This document shows positions 7,919-16,625 of a stretch of DNA of 64,000 nt, piece by piece (position 1 is the first letter of the stretch; each line of letters begins with the position of its first letter). Under the pieces are notes generated by a model. It made no database searches, was not told where the DNA came from, and was given only the letters and a program-made list of their open reading frames with translations. The DNA comes from Lentzea guizhouensis (GTDB lineage Bacteria; Actinomycetota; Actinomycetes; Mycobacteriales; Pseudonocardiaceae), in contig NZ_CP016793.1 in the NCBI RefSeq assembly GCF_001701025.1, positions 3,782,001-3,846,000 on the forward strand. The letters are read 5' to 3'. Made by a program: the position numbers and the translations under genes.

Positions 7919-8656
7919 TCAGTCGTTCGAGTGGAACCGGTATTCGAGCAGGTAGGCGCTGGAGTCGAGGACCATCTCGTTCACCTCGACTGGCCGGTCG
8001 TCTGCGGTGTAGGCCTTGCGAGTGATCAGGATGATCGGCGTGCCCTGGGCGAGTTCGAGGGCCTCGCGCTCCGGTTCGCGAGGCATGCGGACGCGTAGTT
8101 CCTCGACGAACTTCGTCGGCTCGGAGCCCAGTTCCTTCAGGCGGGCGTACGCGCCGCCCTCGCCGGTGTCGATCTGCGCGATCGAGGAGCCGGCCACCAG
8201 CGCTTCCGGGAAGTAGGACGTGGCGAGCTGCACAGGTTTGTCCTCGACCACGTACCTGCGTCGCCGGACCACCACGTGCTCGTCGTCGGCGAGCTGCAAC
8301 GCCTCAGCCACCGACGAAGAAGGTGGCTCCACGTCGACCGTGACGTTCTCCGTCCGTGGCCGGGACCCGAGGTCGGCGTCCCAGATGGACTGACCGGTCC
8401 TCAGGCGGTCGGGGGAGACACGAGTGATCGGCTTGAACTCGCGGACGAAGGTTCCTGAGCCGCGCCGAGCGACGATCAGGCCCTCGTTCTTCAGCACTTC
8501 CAACGCTTGCCGGGCGGTCGGCCGTTCGACGTCGTAGCGCGACATCAGGTCGTTCTCACCGGGGACCCGACTGCCTGGTGCGAGTTCGCCGGAGTCGATG
8601 CGCCGCCGCAGTTCGTCGGCGATGTCGCGATACCCGACTCGTCCGTTGTCGGTCAT
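7919..8656 (-). CDS. GntR-family regulator with UTRA ligand domain (HutC subfamily)
   Basis: 245 aa from ATG 8656, which has GAAGGGGG at proper distance; a GTG two codons earlier abuts that site. Residues ~5-75 are the GntR winged helix: 'YRDIADELRRRIDSGEL', 'PTARQALEVLKNEGLI', 'RRGSGTFV'. The C-terminal ~150 residues form a UTRA domain with 'YFPEALV' and the closing 'VEVNEMVLDSSAYLLEY', which binds a small effector. It probably controls the Cys-rich gene that follows through the palindromes in between. Effector unknown. Confidence 0.9.
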   Translation of the reverse strand: MTDNGRVGYRDIADELRRRIDSGELAPGSRVPGENDLMSRYDVERPTARQALEVLKNEGLIVARRGSGTFVREFKPITRVSPDRLRTGQSIWDADLGSRPRTENVTVDVEPPSSSVAEALQLADDEHVVVRRRRYVVEDKPVQLATSYFPEALVAGSSIAQIDTGEGGAYARLKELGSEPTKFVEELRVRMPREPEREALELAQGTPIILITRKAYTADDRPVEVNEMVLDSSAYLLEYRFHSND

Positions 8657-8748
8657 GAGCACCCCCTTCGCCGCGAGCCGCGCAATGTTCTCAAGTTACC
8701 CGTGCGGCGACGCCGCCCCGGCGGGCGGGGCGGCCGTCCAGGGCTGGG

Positions 8749-9225
8749 TCAGAACGTCGGCAGCAGTTCGGACAGCCGCTCGTAGCTCCGCCCCGCCCCG
8801 TCCGCCATCCCCGTCGCCAGCACCGCGTCCCGCCCCTCCTGCGACCCCAGCTCCATCGTCGAGACCATCGTCGTCCGCCCGTCCTCCTCGGTGAACGTCG
8901 TCGTCACCGTCGCCGGCGGGTTGTCCTCGAACGTCTCGGTGTGCACGATCCGCGAGTGCGGCTCCAGTTCGACGTACGAGCCGTGGATCTCGAACGCCTG
9001 AGAACCGTCAGGCTGGGCCCAGCCGTAGCGCCATGCACCACCGACGACGAGGTCGATCTCGCAGATCGGCATCTCCCAGCCGTCGGGTCCGAGCAGCCAC
9101 TGGCGCACCAGGGAAGGTGTCGTGAAGGCCTTCCAGACCAGCGCGGCGGGGGCGTCGAACGTGCGGGTCATGGCGATGGTGGTGGGGGTCGGGGTGGTGA
9201 CGACGGTGCCGTAGGTGGTGGTCAT
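8749..9225 (-). CDS. SRPBCC/AHSA1-domain protein
   Basis: 158 aa. ATG overlaps the stop of the ArsR gene (ATGA), so the two are translationally coupled. START-like fold with the family pattern 'TRTFDAPAALVWKAFT', 'LVRQWLLGPDGW', 'GGAWRY', 'HTETFED', 'TMVSTMEL'. Function in this family is usually unknown or ligand binding; coupling to an ArsR repressor is the standard arrangement. Gene order and spacing support one two-gene operon. Confidence 0.92.
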   Translation of the reverse strand: MTTTYGTVVTTPTPTTIAMTRTFDAPAALVWKAFTTPSLVRQWLLGPDGWEMPICEIDLVVGGAWRYGWAQPDGSQAFEIHGSYVELEPHSRIVHTETFEDNPPATVTTTFTEEDGRTTMVSTMELGSQEGRDAVLATGMADGAGRSYERLSELLPTF

Positions 9226-9548
9226 TGCTCGTTCTCCTTCATCTCGGTCAAGAGTGCGTCCAGGCGTGCGTAGCTCGCATCCCAGAAGCGGCGGTAGTTC
9301 TCGGCCCACACAGCGACCTCCTTCAGAGGTGTCGCGTCGAGCTGGCAGGGGCGCCACTGGGCCTCCCTGCCGCGGGTGATCAGGCCTGCCTTCTCCAGCA
9401 CGCGCAGGTGCTTGGAGATCGCCGGGCCGCTGATGTCGAACGGCTCGGAGAGCTCCTTCACCGTGGCCGGGCCCTCGGTGAGCCGCGCGAGGATCGCGCG
9501 GCGGGTGGGGTCGGCCAGTGCGGCGAAGGTGGCGCTCAGCTGGTCCAT
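9222..9548 (-). CDS. ArsR-family winged-helix repressor (SdpR/AHSA1-associated type)
   Basis: 108 aa. HTH core 'ATVKELSEPFDISGPAISKHLRVLEKAGLI' spans residues ~28-57 and the wing follows ('RGREAQWRPCQL'). It lacks the ELCVC metal-binding motif in the recognition helix, so it is unlikely to be a metal sensor. It opens the operon with the AHSA1 gene, and two palindromes just upstream are probable autoregulatory operators. Confidence 0.93.
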   Translation of the reverse strand: MDQLSATFAALADPTRRAILARLTEGPATVKELSEPFDISGPAISKHLRVLEKAGLITRGREAQWRPCQLDATPLKEVAVWAENYRRFWDASYARLDALLTEMKENEQ

Positions 9549-9556
9549 CTCTTACC

Positions 9557-9586
9557 TAACCACTTGGTTATCTAACCACTGGGTTA
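9557..9586. promoter_or_regulatory. tandem TAACC-N4-GGTTA palindromes, candidate ArsR operators
   Basis: TAACCACTTGGTTA (9557-9570) and TAACCACTGGGTTA (9573-9586) lie 16 bp apart, 9 bp upstream of the ArsR start codon. Both are dyad-symmetric and nearly identical, the usual form of autoregulatory ArsR sites. Confidence 0.65.
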
Positions 9587-9652
9587 AGTACGCCAGATCG
9601 CCTGGGAGATGTCAAGGGCAACCTCGCGGGCACTCGGTTCCGTCATGGAGAC

Positions 9653-10390
9653 ATGAGACTTGCGCCGGCTGTCGTCCTCCTGCTCGCGATCACCGGTTGT
9701 GGAGGTCAGGCGGGTGACACGAACGCGTTGCGCGGCAAGGTGTTCGTGTCGACATCAGTGACCGAGCGGGAACTTGTCGAGGGCACGTCCGTGGAGCTGC
9801 GGTTCACCGACGACGGGCGGCTGATCGCGCGGGCCGGGTGCAACATGATGCAGAGCCCGGTGGAGCTCGACGGCGGCAAGCTCAAGGTCGACGACCTCAG
9901 CACCACCGCGATGGGCTGTCCGAAGCCGGAACTGCACGAGCAGGACGAGTGGCTGTCGAAGCTGCTCAGCGCCGCGCCGAGTTGGCAGCTGAAGGACGCG
10001 AACCTGGTGGTCGCCGGAAACGGCACCGAGATCGTGCTGGCGCCCGAGGAACCGGCGAAGCTCGAAGGTGGCGAGTGGAAGGTCGACACCCTCGTGTCGG
10101 CGGACGCCGCGTCGTCCGTGCCGGGGGCGGTGCCGGCCACGCTCACGTTCGCGGACGGCCGGGTCGACGTGTTCACCGGCTGCAACTCAGGCTCGGCGTC
10201 CTACCGGGTGGACGGGCAGAAGATCACGTTCGAAGGGCTCGTGCACACCGACAAGGCGTGTGGGCCCGACGAGACGCTGGTGGAGAAGGCCGTGGTCGCG
10301 GCTCTGACAGGGCAGGTCGCCTACAAGATCGAGCGGAGTTCGCTGTCGCTGACGAACACGCAGGGTGATGGCGTCCAACTTAAGAAGTAG
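9653..10390 (+). CDS. lipoprotein with two META domains
   Basis: 245 aa, ATG start. N-terminal signal with lipobox 'LAITGC' (Cys ~17), so membrane-anchored outside the cell. Two META (HslJ-like) repeats: the first with 'ELRFTDDGRLIARAGCN' (~45-65), the second with 'TLTFADGRVDVFTGCNSGSA' (~165-185), each followed by a second Cys ('TTAMGCP', 'DKACGP'). Such proteins are linked to stress or heat-shock responses, with unclear biochemistry. Confidence 0.88.
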   Translation: MRLAPAVVLLLAITGCGGQAGDTNALRGKVFVSTSVTERELVEGTSVELRFTDDGRLIARAGCNMMQSPVELDGGKLKVDDLSTTAMGCPKPELHEQDEWLSKLLSAAPSWQLKDANLVVAGNGTEIVLAPEEPAKLEGGEWKVDTLVSADAASSVPGAVPATLTFADGRVDVFTGCNSGSASYRVDGQKITFEGLVHTDKACGPDETLVEKAVVAALTGQVAYKIERSSLSLTNTQGDGVQLKK

Positions 10391-10415
10391 CTGTTGGGTT
10401 CCTGTCGAAATCATG

Positions 10416-10462
10416 AGGTTGTTCAAACCTGCACTAGTTTCGGTTCGGGTTTGAACAAACGA
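10416..10462. promoter_or_regulatory. inverted repeat ahead of doxX (terminator or operator pair)
   Basis: TTGTTCAAACC (10419-10429) is perfectly repeated in inverse at 10448-10458. Each arm sits in a small dyad of its own (AGGTT-N5-AACCT; GTTTGAACAAAC), which looks more like a pair of operator sites for a MarR/HxlR-type repressor than a simple terminator. It lies between the META lipoprotein stop and the DoxX start. Confidence 0.4.
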
Positions 10463-10483
10463 CATGATCGGGGAGCAACGGAC

Positions 10484-10900
10484 ATGGTCAAGGACGTCAC
10501 CGCGCTGATCGGCCGCATCGGCATCGGCATCGTCTTCATCGCGCACGGCTGGCAGAAGTTCACCCAGTACGGGTTGGACGGCACCGCCGCGAGCTTCGAG
10601 AAGATGGGGGTGCCGCTGCCCACGCTGTCCGCCTGGTTCGCCGCGATCGTCGAGCTCGTCGGTGGTGTCGCGCTAATCGCCGGAGTGGCGCTGCCGGTGG
10701 TCGGGGTGCTGCTCGCGCTCAACATGCTCGGCGCGTGGCTGATCGTGCACCTGCCGAACGGCCTGATCGGTGAGGGTGGTGCCGAGCTCGTGATCGTCCT
10801 CGGTGCGGCGGCGCTGGCGCTCGGCTTCAACGGCGGTGCCTACGCGCTGGACCGCGTGCTGTTCAAGAACAACAAGGTGCTCAACCCAGCGGCAGCGTGA
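10484..10900 (+). CDS. DoxX-family membrane protein
   Basis: 138 aa from ATG 10484 with GGGGAGC upstream. Four membrane segments: residues ~5-25, ~48-68, ~72-92 and ~100-120. Family hallmarks 'RIGIGIVFIAHGWQKF' and 'GVPLPTLSAWFAAIVELVGG'. DoxX proteins relate to quinone/thiol redox in the membrane; role here not fixed. Its end overlaps the convergent TIGR03089 gene by 20 bp. Confidence 0.9.
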   Translation: MVKDVTALIGRIGIGIVFIAHGWQKFTQYGLDGTAASFEKMGVPLPTLSAWFAAIVELVGGVALIAGVALPVVGVLLALNMLGAWLIVHLPNGLIGEGGAELVIVLGAAALALGFNGGAYALDRVLFKNNKVLNPAAA

Positions 10901-11573
10901 CGCTGACCCTCTCGACGTCCCGGCGCGCGGCCAGCTGGCCCGCGTCGGGATTCGTCACCTGCACGAGTGATCCACCGGCCGCCAGCACGGCCAGAAAGCC
11001 CTCCAGCACGTCGGAGGGGGAGTTCCACTCCATTGTGGACAGCACGCGCGGCTGGTCGCCCAGCGCCTCGCCGAGCTTGCGCGCCTGTGCCACCAGCTCG
11101 TCCACACTGGACTCACCGAGTGCCGGAGCGGACCCGGGCACCGCGTCCCACGGCATGAAGTCGTCGCCGTGCACGCGCACGTCGTCGTTGTAGTCGACCG
11201 GCGCGCCGGAGCCCAAACCCATGGGGTGCAACGATGCCACGGCCACCACGTCGGCGTCGGCGGTGCCACCCGGCGGCACGACGGCCACCTTCGCGCCGGA
11301 GTCCGCGCTCATCACCACGTGCGCCCCGCACCACCAGGCGCCGAGCAGCACGCCCGCGGTCTGCCAGTGCGCGGGCAGCAGCACGGCCACCCGGTCGCCC
11401 GGTTCGACGTCGTGCTCGTCGCGCAGCCAGTTCGCCGTCTTCGCGGCCCAGTTGGCCACCGTCGCGCGGGACAGCTCGACCCGCGTGCCCGTCGCGTCGT
11501 CGTAGTGCGTGATCAGCGGGCGGCCGGAGTCGGCCTTCAGCAGCGGCGTGAAGAGGATCTCGGTCACGCTCAC
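10881..11573 (-). CDS. TIGR03089 family protein (AMP-ligase-like N-terminal fold)
   Basis: 230 aa from GTG 11573. An upstream in-frame start would add 28 residues that run into the preceding LCP gene. It resembles the N-terminal half of an acyl-CoA synthetase ('WAAKTANWLRDEHDVEPGDRVAVLLPAH') but is too short for the catalytic C-domain and lacks the usual P-loop, so it is probably not an active ligase. From memory, it stands where Rv3268 stands next to the LCP gene Rv3267. Same strand as the LCP gene, 10 nt downstream. Confidence 0.8.
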   Translation of the reverse strand: MSVTEILFTPLLKADSGRPLITHYDDATGTRVELSRATVANWAAKTANWLRDEHDVEPGDRVAVLLPAHWQTAGVLLGAWWCGAHVVMSADSGAKVAVVPPGGTADADVVAVASLHPMGLGSGAPVDYNDDVRVHGDDFMPWDAVPGSAPALGESSVDELVAQARKLGEALGDQPRVLSTMEWNSPSDVLEGFLAVLAAGGSLVQVTNPDAGQLAARRDVERVSVTLPLG

Positions 11574-11583
11574 GGGCGAACTC

Positions 11584-12810
11584 CTAGTCGACGCAGGGCA
11601 CAGACGGTTGCAGCGCTGCCACGGCGCGGTTGCCGTCCAGCGAGAGCAGCCTCTCACCGCCGAACCGCGCGGGCGTGCTCGGGGTCGGGGTCCCGGACGG
11701 CGCCACCGAGGTCGATCCAGCGGTCGACGGCGGCGCCGGTGGCACCGTCTCGCCGATCAGCTGGCGCACCCACGCCTTGACGGCCTCGCGGTCCACCGTC
11801 ACCACGCTCTGGCCGCGCTCGTTGCGCGCGTCGATGTTCGTCACCGGGATCGTGGCGAACTCCACGTTGCCCGACGCGAGGCCCTGCGCCTGCGTCGCCA
11901 GCGTCGCGAGGTCGAGCTTCTGGTCCACCACCACGGACTTCGAGATCGCGTCCAGCAGGCCGTTCATCTTGGCCGGGTCGGTGAACGTGCCCGCGGACAG
12001 CAGCTGCTTCATCGCCTGCGACATGAACACCTGCTGCCGCGCGATGCGACCCAGGTCACCGCCGGGCATGTTCCGCTGCCGCACGAACGACAACGCGTCG
12101 CCGCCGGAGACCACCTGCTCGCCCGCGCGGAAGTTCGCGCCGGAGTTCGGGTCCGACGTGCCGGCCTTCAGGCACACCCGCACGCCGCCGATCACCTCGG
12201 TCAGCAGGTAGAAGCCGTAGAGGTTGATCTCGGCGTAGTGGTCGACGCGCATGCCGGTCAGCTCCTGCACCGACTGCACCAGCGCCTTGCGCCCCGCTTC
12301 GTCCGACCGGCGCTCGCGCTCGGCCTGGTCGCTCACGCCCTCGGCCTGCAACCGTTCCGCCGTCAGGTACTTCACCGCGCCGTACGCCGCGTTGATCTTG
12401 TCCTCGCGGAAACCGGGGATGGGCACGTACGTGTCGCGTGGAATGGAGATCGCGCTCGCCTTGCCGCCGTTGCGCGGCACCCGCATCACGATGATCGTGT
12501 CCGTGTTCACGGTGTCGGTGCTCTCGGTGCGCAGCTTGCGCAACACGTCCGCGGGCAACGGCCGGCCCTGCGCGTCCGTCCGGCTGTCGCTGCCCACGAG
12601 CAGGATGTCGACGGCGCCGTCCTCGACCGGCGGCGAGTTCGGGATGTCCTCCAGCACCTCGAGGATCTGCGTCGTGTTGGTGTTCTGCTTGACCAGCCGC
12701 AGCGCGGTCCAGAAGTAGCCGGAGAACACCAGTGCCGCCACCGCGAGCAGAGCGACCACCGTCCGGCCGGTGACCAGCACGGCCTTCTTGGCGCGCGATG
12801 CAGCGGTCAA
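11584..12810 (-). CDS. LytR-CpsA-Psr (LCP) family glycopolymer ligase
   Basis: 408 aa. TTG start at 12810 chosen because GGGAGGAACAGCG precedes it. One N-terminal membrane anchor (residues ~12-32), then the LCP domain: 'VDILLVGSDSRTD' (~72), 'RNGGKASAISIPRDTYVPIP' (~118), 'INAAYG', 'VDHYAEINLYGF', 'SFVRQRNMPGGDLGRIARQQ'. The C-tail is Pro/Ser/Thr-rich. LCP enzymes move lipid-linked glycans to peptidoglycan; the mycobacterial neighbour Lcp1 (Rv3267) joins arabinogalactan to peptidoglycan. Confidence 0.93.
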   Translation of the reverse strand: MTAASRAKKAVLVTGRTVVALLAVAALVFSGYFWTALRLVKQNTNTTQILEVLEDIPNSPPVEDGAVDILLVGSDSRTDAQGRPLPADVLRKLRTESTDTVNTDTIIVMRVPRNGGKASAISIPRDTYVPIPGFREDKINAAYGAVKYLTAERLQAEGVSDQAERERRSDEAGRKALVQSVQELTGMRVDHYAEINLYGFYLLTEVIGGVRVCLKAGTSDPNSGANFRAGEQVVSGGDALSFVRQRNMPGGDLGRIARQQVFMSQAMKQLLSAGTFTDPAKMNGLLDAISKSVVVDQKLDLATLATQAQGLASGNVEFATIPVTNIDARNERGQSVVTVDREAVKAWVRQLIGETVPPAPPSTAGSTSVAPSGTPTPSTPARFGGERLLSLDGNRAVAALQPSVPCVD

Positions 12811-12883
12811 CGCTGTTCCTCCCAGGTACGGGTTTCGAATGCTCAGCGTAACCGTCGAAGACCCGTGACGCCGGGATTTCTGG

Positions 12884-14413
12884 TCAGTTGACGCAGACCA
12901 GACCACCGGCTGTGATCGGCGGCGTGCTGCTCGTCACAACCGGCGGGGTGCCCGGCGCGTTCTGCACCTCGACGTCCTCGCCGTCGTCGACGTAGTCCGT
13001 GCCGACGAACACCTGCACCTGTCCTCTTCGGACGGAGGCGTCCTCCTCGACCGTCGCGGTCGGCCCGAGCTCGTTCGCGACCTTGCGCGCGGAGCCCTCC
13101 TCGCCGGGCGCGTACTTCACGACCGTGCTGTCCGAGTTCGGCGCCGACAGGGCCTGGCCGCGCTGGAAGCCCTTGCCCGTCAGCGTGGTCAGCACCTGGT
13201 TCGCGAGGCCCTGCACGTTCGCGGCGTTGTGGACCTGCACGGTGATCGCGGAGTTCGGCGGTGCGGGCAGCGTGGTCGTGGGCGCCGGCGGGGTGCTCGA
13301 CGGCTTGTCCCCGGCGAGGCCGGTGATGAAGTCCTTGACCTGCTTGGGGTTCACCGGCAGCACGTTGCCGTCGCCGTAGGTGTCCATCGGGTCACCCACC
13401 GGGATCGTGCGGAACTCGATGTTGCCGCCCACCAGGCCCTGCATCTGCTCGGCGAACGTGGTGATGTCCCAGCCGTCGCTGAGGATGACCGACTTCTGCA
13501 CGGACTCGACGAGCGCGTTGAGCTTGGTGGGGTCGGTGAGCGTGCCGGTCGACAGCACCTTCTTCGCCAGCGCGCCGATGAACACCTGCTGCCGCACGAT
13601 GCGGTCCAGGTCGCCGCCGGGCAGGTTCGACCGCTGCCGCACGAACGACAGGGCCGCGCGGCCCTCGACCAGCTGCGGTCCTGCCGCGAAGTCGGCACCG
13701 GAGTCGCGGTCGCGGGTGGGCTCCTTCAGGCACACCTCGACACCGCCGACGGCCTTCGTGACCTCGTAGAAGCTCGCCAGGTTGACCTCGGCGTAGCGGT
13801 CGATGCGCACCGACCCGCCGGTCATGCCCTCGATGGTCCTGATCAACGTCTTGCGGCCGGCGGCCATCGACTCGTCGCGGATCTGCTTCTCGTCGGTCAC
13901 GCCCCGGTTGCGCATCTCCTGGTCGACCGTGTTGCGCTGGCGGGCGAACGCCGAGTTGAGCTTGTGCTTGCCGAACCCGTCGGCCATCTCCACGTACGCG
14001 TCGCGGGGGAAGGAGATCGCGACCGCGCGGGTGCCGTCGACCGGGATGTGCACGAGGATCATGGTGTCGGTGTTCTGCTCGCCGTCGGCGTACCCGCCGT
14101 TGAGCAGCGCGAGGACTTCGTCGGACAGCGGGTTGCCCTGCGCGTCCGTGCGGCTGTCCATGCCGACCAGCAGGATGTCGACGGCGCCGTCGAGCGGCTT
14201 GCGACCGGCGTCCTTCGCGATCTCCTGGTCGATGACGTCGGTCTTCGCGATGCCGTCGTTGGCGCTCTTGAGCTGCGCCCAGCCGACCGACGTGACGAGC
14301 AGCACACTCGCCGAGACGAGTGCGGTGAAAATGCGCCCCGTGATCAGGAATGCGCGGAAAGCGGACGACGGGCGGGCTGACGTCACCCGTACCGGCAGAC
14401 CTCTGCTTTCCAC
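12884..14413 (-). CDS. LCP family glycopolymer ligase with C-terminal LytR_C domain
   Basis: 509 aa from GTG 14413, which has GGGAGGAACCA ahead; the frame is open much further upstream only as antisense of rmlB. Anchor at residues ~17-40, LCP domain with 'VDILLVGMDSRTD', 'VAISFPRDAYVEM', 'SFVRQRSNLPGGDLDRIVRQQ', then a Pro/Thr linker and a LytR_C domain ('VQVHNAANVQGLANQVL', 'GFQRGQA'). It is paralogous to the LCP gene 73 bp downstream, and the two probably share substrates or divide roles. Divergent from rmlB. Confidence 0.93.
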   Translation of the reverse strand: MESRGLPVRVTSARPSSAFRAFLITGRIFTALVSASVLLVTSVGWAQLKSANDGIAKTDVIDQEIAKDAGRKPLDGAVDILLVGMDSRTDAQGNPLSDEVLALLNGGYADGEQNTDTMILVHIPVDGTRAVAISFPRDAYVEMADGFGKHKLNSAFARQRNTVDQEMRNRGVTDEKQIRDESMAAGRKTLIRTIEGMTGGSVRIDRYAEVNLASFYEVTKAVGGVEVCLKEPTRDRDSGADFAAGPQLVEGRAALSFVRQRSNLPGGDLDRIVRQQVFIGALAKKVLSTGTLTDPTKLNALVESVQKSVILSDGWDITTFAEQMQGLVGGNIEFRTIPVGDPMDTYGDGNVLPVNPKQVKDFITGLAGDKPSSTPPAPTTTLPAPPNSAITVQVHNAANVQGLANQVLTTLTGKGFQRGQALSAPNSDSTVVKYAPGEEGSARKVANELGPTATVEEDASVRRGQVQVFVGTDYVDDGEDVEVQNAPGTPPVVTSSTPPITAGGLVCVN

Positions 14414-14542
14414 AGTTGGTTCCTCCCCCACCCCACGGAGTTTAGTCGTTTTATAAGACACACGACGTGACATTGCTGTGGGTTGCACCGATAGACCACA
14501 TGACAGACTGCAAGTGGTGGAACACCACGGGAGGAACAGAGC
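14414..14542. promoter_or_regulatory. divergent promoter region between LCP and rmlB
   Basis: 129 bp between the divergent LCP and rmlB starts. The minus strand has an A/T island with TATAAAAC (about 14450-14457), a candidate -10 for the LCP genes. For rmlB only the ribosome-binding site GGGAGGA is clear (14530-14536). Confidence 0.35.
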
Positions 14543-15529
14543 ATGCGCGTACTGGTGACAGGTGGGGCCGGGTTCATCGGCTCGCACTACGTGCGGGAGT
14601 TGGTGAGCGGCTCGTACCCGGCCTTCGCGGGTGCCGAAGTGGTGGTGCTGGACAAACTCACCTACGCGGGCAGCGAGACCAACCTCGCGCCGGTCGCCGG
14701 CCGGTTCGAGTTCGTCCGCGGCGACATCTGCGACCCGGCCGTCGTCGCCGAGCAGATGCGCGGTGCCGACGTGGTCGTCCACTTCGCCGCCGAGTCGCAC
14801 GTGGACCGTTCCATCACCGGCTCCGCCGACTTCGTGCTCACGAACGTACTCGGCACGCAGACCCTGCTCCAGGGCGCGCTGAACGCGGGCGTGGGCCGGT
14901 TCGTGCACGTGTCGACCGACGAGGTCTACGGCTCCATCGAGTCCGGTTCGTGGGACGAGTCGCACATCCTGGAGCCCAACTCGCCGTACTCGGCCTCGAA
15001 GGCGTCCTCCGACCTGCTCGCGCGGGCGTTCCACCGCACGCACGGACTGCCGGTCAGCATCACGCGGTGTTCGAACAACTACGGGCCGTACCAGTTCCCG
15101 GAAAAAGTGATCCCGCTGTTCGTCACCAACCTGATCGACGGCAAGAAGGTGCCGCTCTACGGCGACGGTCTCAACGTGCGCGACTGGCTGCACGTGGACG
15201 ACCACTGCCGCGGCATCCAGCTCGTCGCCGAGGGCGGCCGGCCGGGCGAGATCTATAACATCGGCGGCGGCACCGAGCTGACCAACCGCGAGCTCACCGA
15301 GAAGCTGCTCGCCGCGACCGGGCGTGACTGGTCGTCCGTCGAGCCCGTCGAGGACCGCAAGGGCCACGACCGGCGCTACTCGGTCGACATCTCCAAGATC
15401 GCCGCGGAGCTGGGCTACAAGCCGCAGGTCGACTTCACCACCGGCCTGGCGGAGACGGTCGAGTGGTACCGCGCGAACCGCGCCTGGTGGGAGCCGCTCA
15501 AGGAGCGCGCGGCGCTGGCGAAGGGCTGA
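14543..15529 (+). CDS. rmlB: dTDP-glucose 4,6-dehydratase RmlB
   Basis: 328 aa, ATG start with GGGAGGAACAG. Second step of dTDP-L-rhamnose synthesis. Rossmann motif 'VTGGAGFIGSHYVRE' at the N-terminus, 'AAESHVDRSI' near 90, the active-site 'STDEVYG' near 128 and 'YSASKASSDLL' (YxxxK) near 153, 'NNYGPYQFPEK' near 178. Family length. rmlD follows after 6 nt, so one operon; rmlA and rmlC are not in the window. Confidence 0.97.
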   Translation: MRVLVTGGAGFIGSHYVRELVSGSYPAFAGAEVVVLDKLTYAGSETNLAPVAGRFEFVRGDICDPAVVAEQMRGADVVVHFAAESHVDRSITGSADFVLTNVLGTQTLLQGALNAGVGRFVHVSTDEVYGSIESGSWDESHILEPNSPYSASKASSDLLARAFHRTHGLPVSITRCSNNYGPYQFPEKVIPLFVTNLIDGKKVPLYGDGLNVRDWLHVDDHCRGIQLVAEGGRPGEIYNIGGGTELTNRELTEKLLAATGRDWSSVEPVEDRKGHDRRYSVDISKIAAELGYKPQVDFTTGLAETVEWYRANRAWWEPLKERAALAKG

Positions 15530-15535
15530 GCCGAC

Positions 15536-16366
15536 GTGATCCTCGTTCCCGGTGGCCGCGGTCAGCTCGGCCACGACCTCGCCCTGCTGTCCGACGACGT
15601 GCGCGCCGTGTCGTCCGCGGAGCTCGACGTGACCGCGGTGACCGCCGACGACGTCCGCGGGTACGCGGCGGTGGTCAACTGCGCCGCCTACACCGCCGTC
15701 GACGCGGCGGAGACCGACGAGGACCGCGCGTTCGAGGTGAACGCCGTCGGTCCCGGTCTGCTGGCGCGGGCGTGCGCATCCGTTGGCATTCCGTTGATCC
15801 ACGTGTCAACGGACTACGTGTTCTCCGGTGACGGCGCACGTCCGTACGAGCCTTCGGACGACGTAGGCCCGAAGACCGCGTACGGGCGCACGAAGCTCGA
15901 AGGCGAACGCCGGGTGCTCGAAGAAGGCGGCTGGGTCGTGCGCACCTCCTGGGTGTACGGCGCGCACGGCTCGAACTTCGTGAAGACCATGGCGGCGTTG
16001 GAGTTCTCGCGTCCTTCGCTGTCCGTTGTGGACGATCAACGCGGCACGCCGACGTGGTCGCGCGACCTGGCCGCCGGACTGCTCGAACTGGCCTCGGTGC
16101 TGCCCTCCACCCGGTTGCTGCACGCGACCGGCGGTGGCGAGACGACCTGGTTCGGCTTCGCCCAGGCGATCTTCACCGAGCTGGGCGCCGATCCGGAGCG
16201 GGTCACCCCGTGCACCACGGCCGACTTCCCGCGGCCGGCGCCTCGGCCCGCCTACTCCGTGCTGTCGGGTGCGGCGTGGGCAGCAGCGGGACTGCGTCCT
16301 TTGCCGCATTGGCGCAGCGCCCTTTCGGAGGCGTTCCGGGCAGGTGTGGTCGCTCCGCGTGCCTGA
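15536..16366 (+). CDS. rmlD: dTDP-4-dehydrorhamnose reductase RmlD
   Basis: 276 aa, GTG start. It reduces dTDP-4-dehydrorhamnose to dTDP-L-rhamnose. 'VPGGRGQLGHDLA' is the NAD(P)-binding loop, 'NCAAYTAVDAAE' follows, then 'STDYVFSGDG' and 'YGRTKLEGE' (YxxxK), 'WVYGAHGSNFV'. From memory, this is the Rv3266c position. Operon with rmlB. Confidence 0.96.
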   Translation: MILVPGGRGQLGHDLALLSDDVRAVSSAELDVTAVTADDVRGYAAVVNCAAYTAVDAAETDEDRAFEVNAVGPGLLARACASVGIPLIHVSTDYVFSGDGARPYEPSDDVGPKTAYGRTKLEGERRVLEEGGWVVRTSWVYGAHGSNFVKTMAALEFSRPSLSVVDDQRGTPTWSRDLAAGLLELASVLPSTRLLHATGGGETTWFGFAQAIFTELGADPERVTPCTTADFPRPAPRPAYSVLSGAAWAAAGLRPLPHWRSALSEAFRAGVVAPRA

Positions 16367-16591
16367 GCTGGTCCATTGGGGTGACCTGTCTGGTAAGGCT
16401 GTGGGTGATGCGGGAGCCTGTTCCGCATGTTCGATTCCGGGCGCGACCCCCAGCGTCCCGCGACAGCGGATTCCGACAGACAGCGTTTCTTGCGTTGCGT
16501 TGCCGTGGTGACGGGCTCGCGACAGGTGTCAGCGAGCCAGCTCGACAAGTACGCACCGAGGCCGCATTCTCGGTGATGAGGAAACCTGTTG

Positions 16592-16615
16592 GGGCGTCAG
16601 GATTTTCTGACGCCC
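16592..16615. terminator. bidirectional terminator between rmlD and a glycosyltransferase
   Basis: GGGCGTCAG (16592-16600), loop GATTTT, exact complement at 16607-16615. It ends 10 nt before the minus-strand glycosyltransferase stop. The rest of the gap (16367-16591) shows nothing I recognise. Confidence 0.7.
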
Positions 16616-16625
16616 TCGCAGAACC

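Noticed and set aside
14414..15802. N-terminal extension of the second LCP protein across rmlB
   Set aside because: The GTG at 14413 has an ideal ribosome-binding site and the extension has shadow composition.
16367..16591. Small frames between rmlD and the GT4 gene
   Set aside because: No motif or start signal; treated as intergenic.
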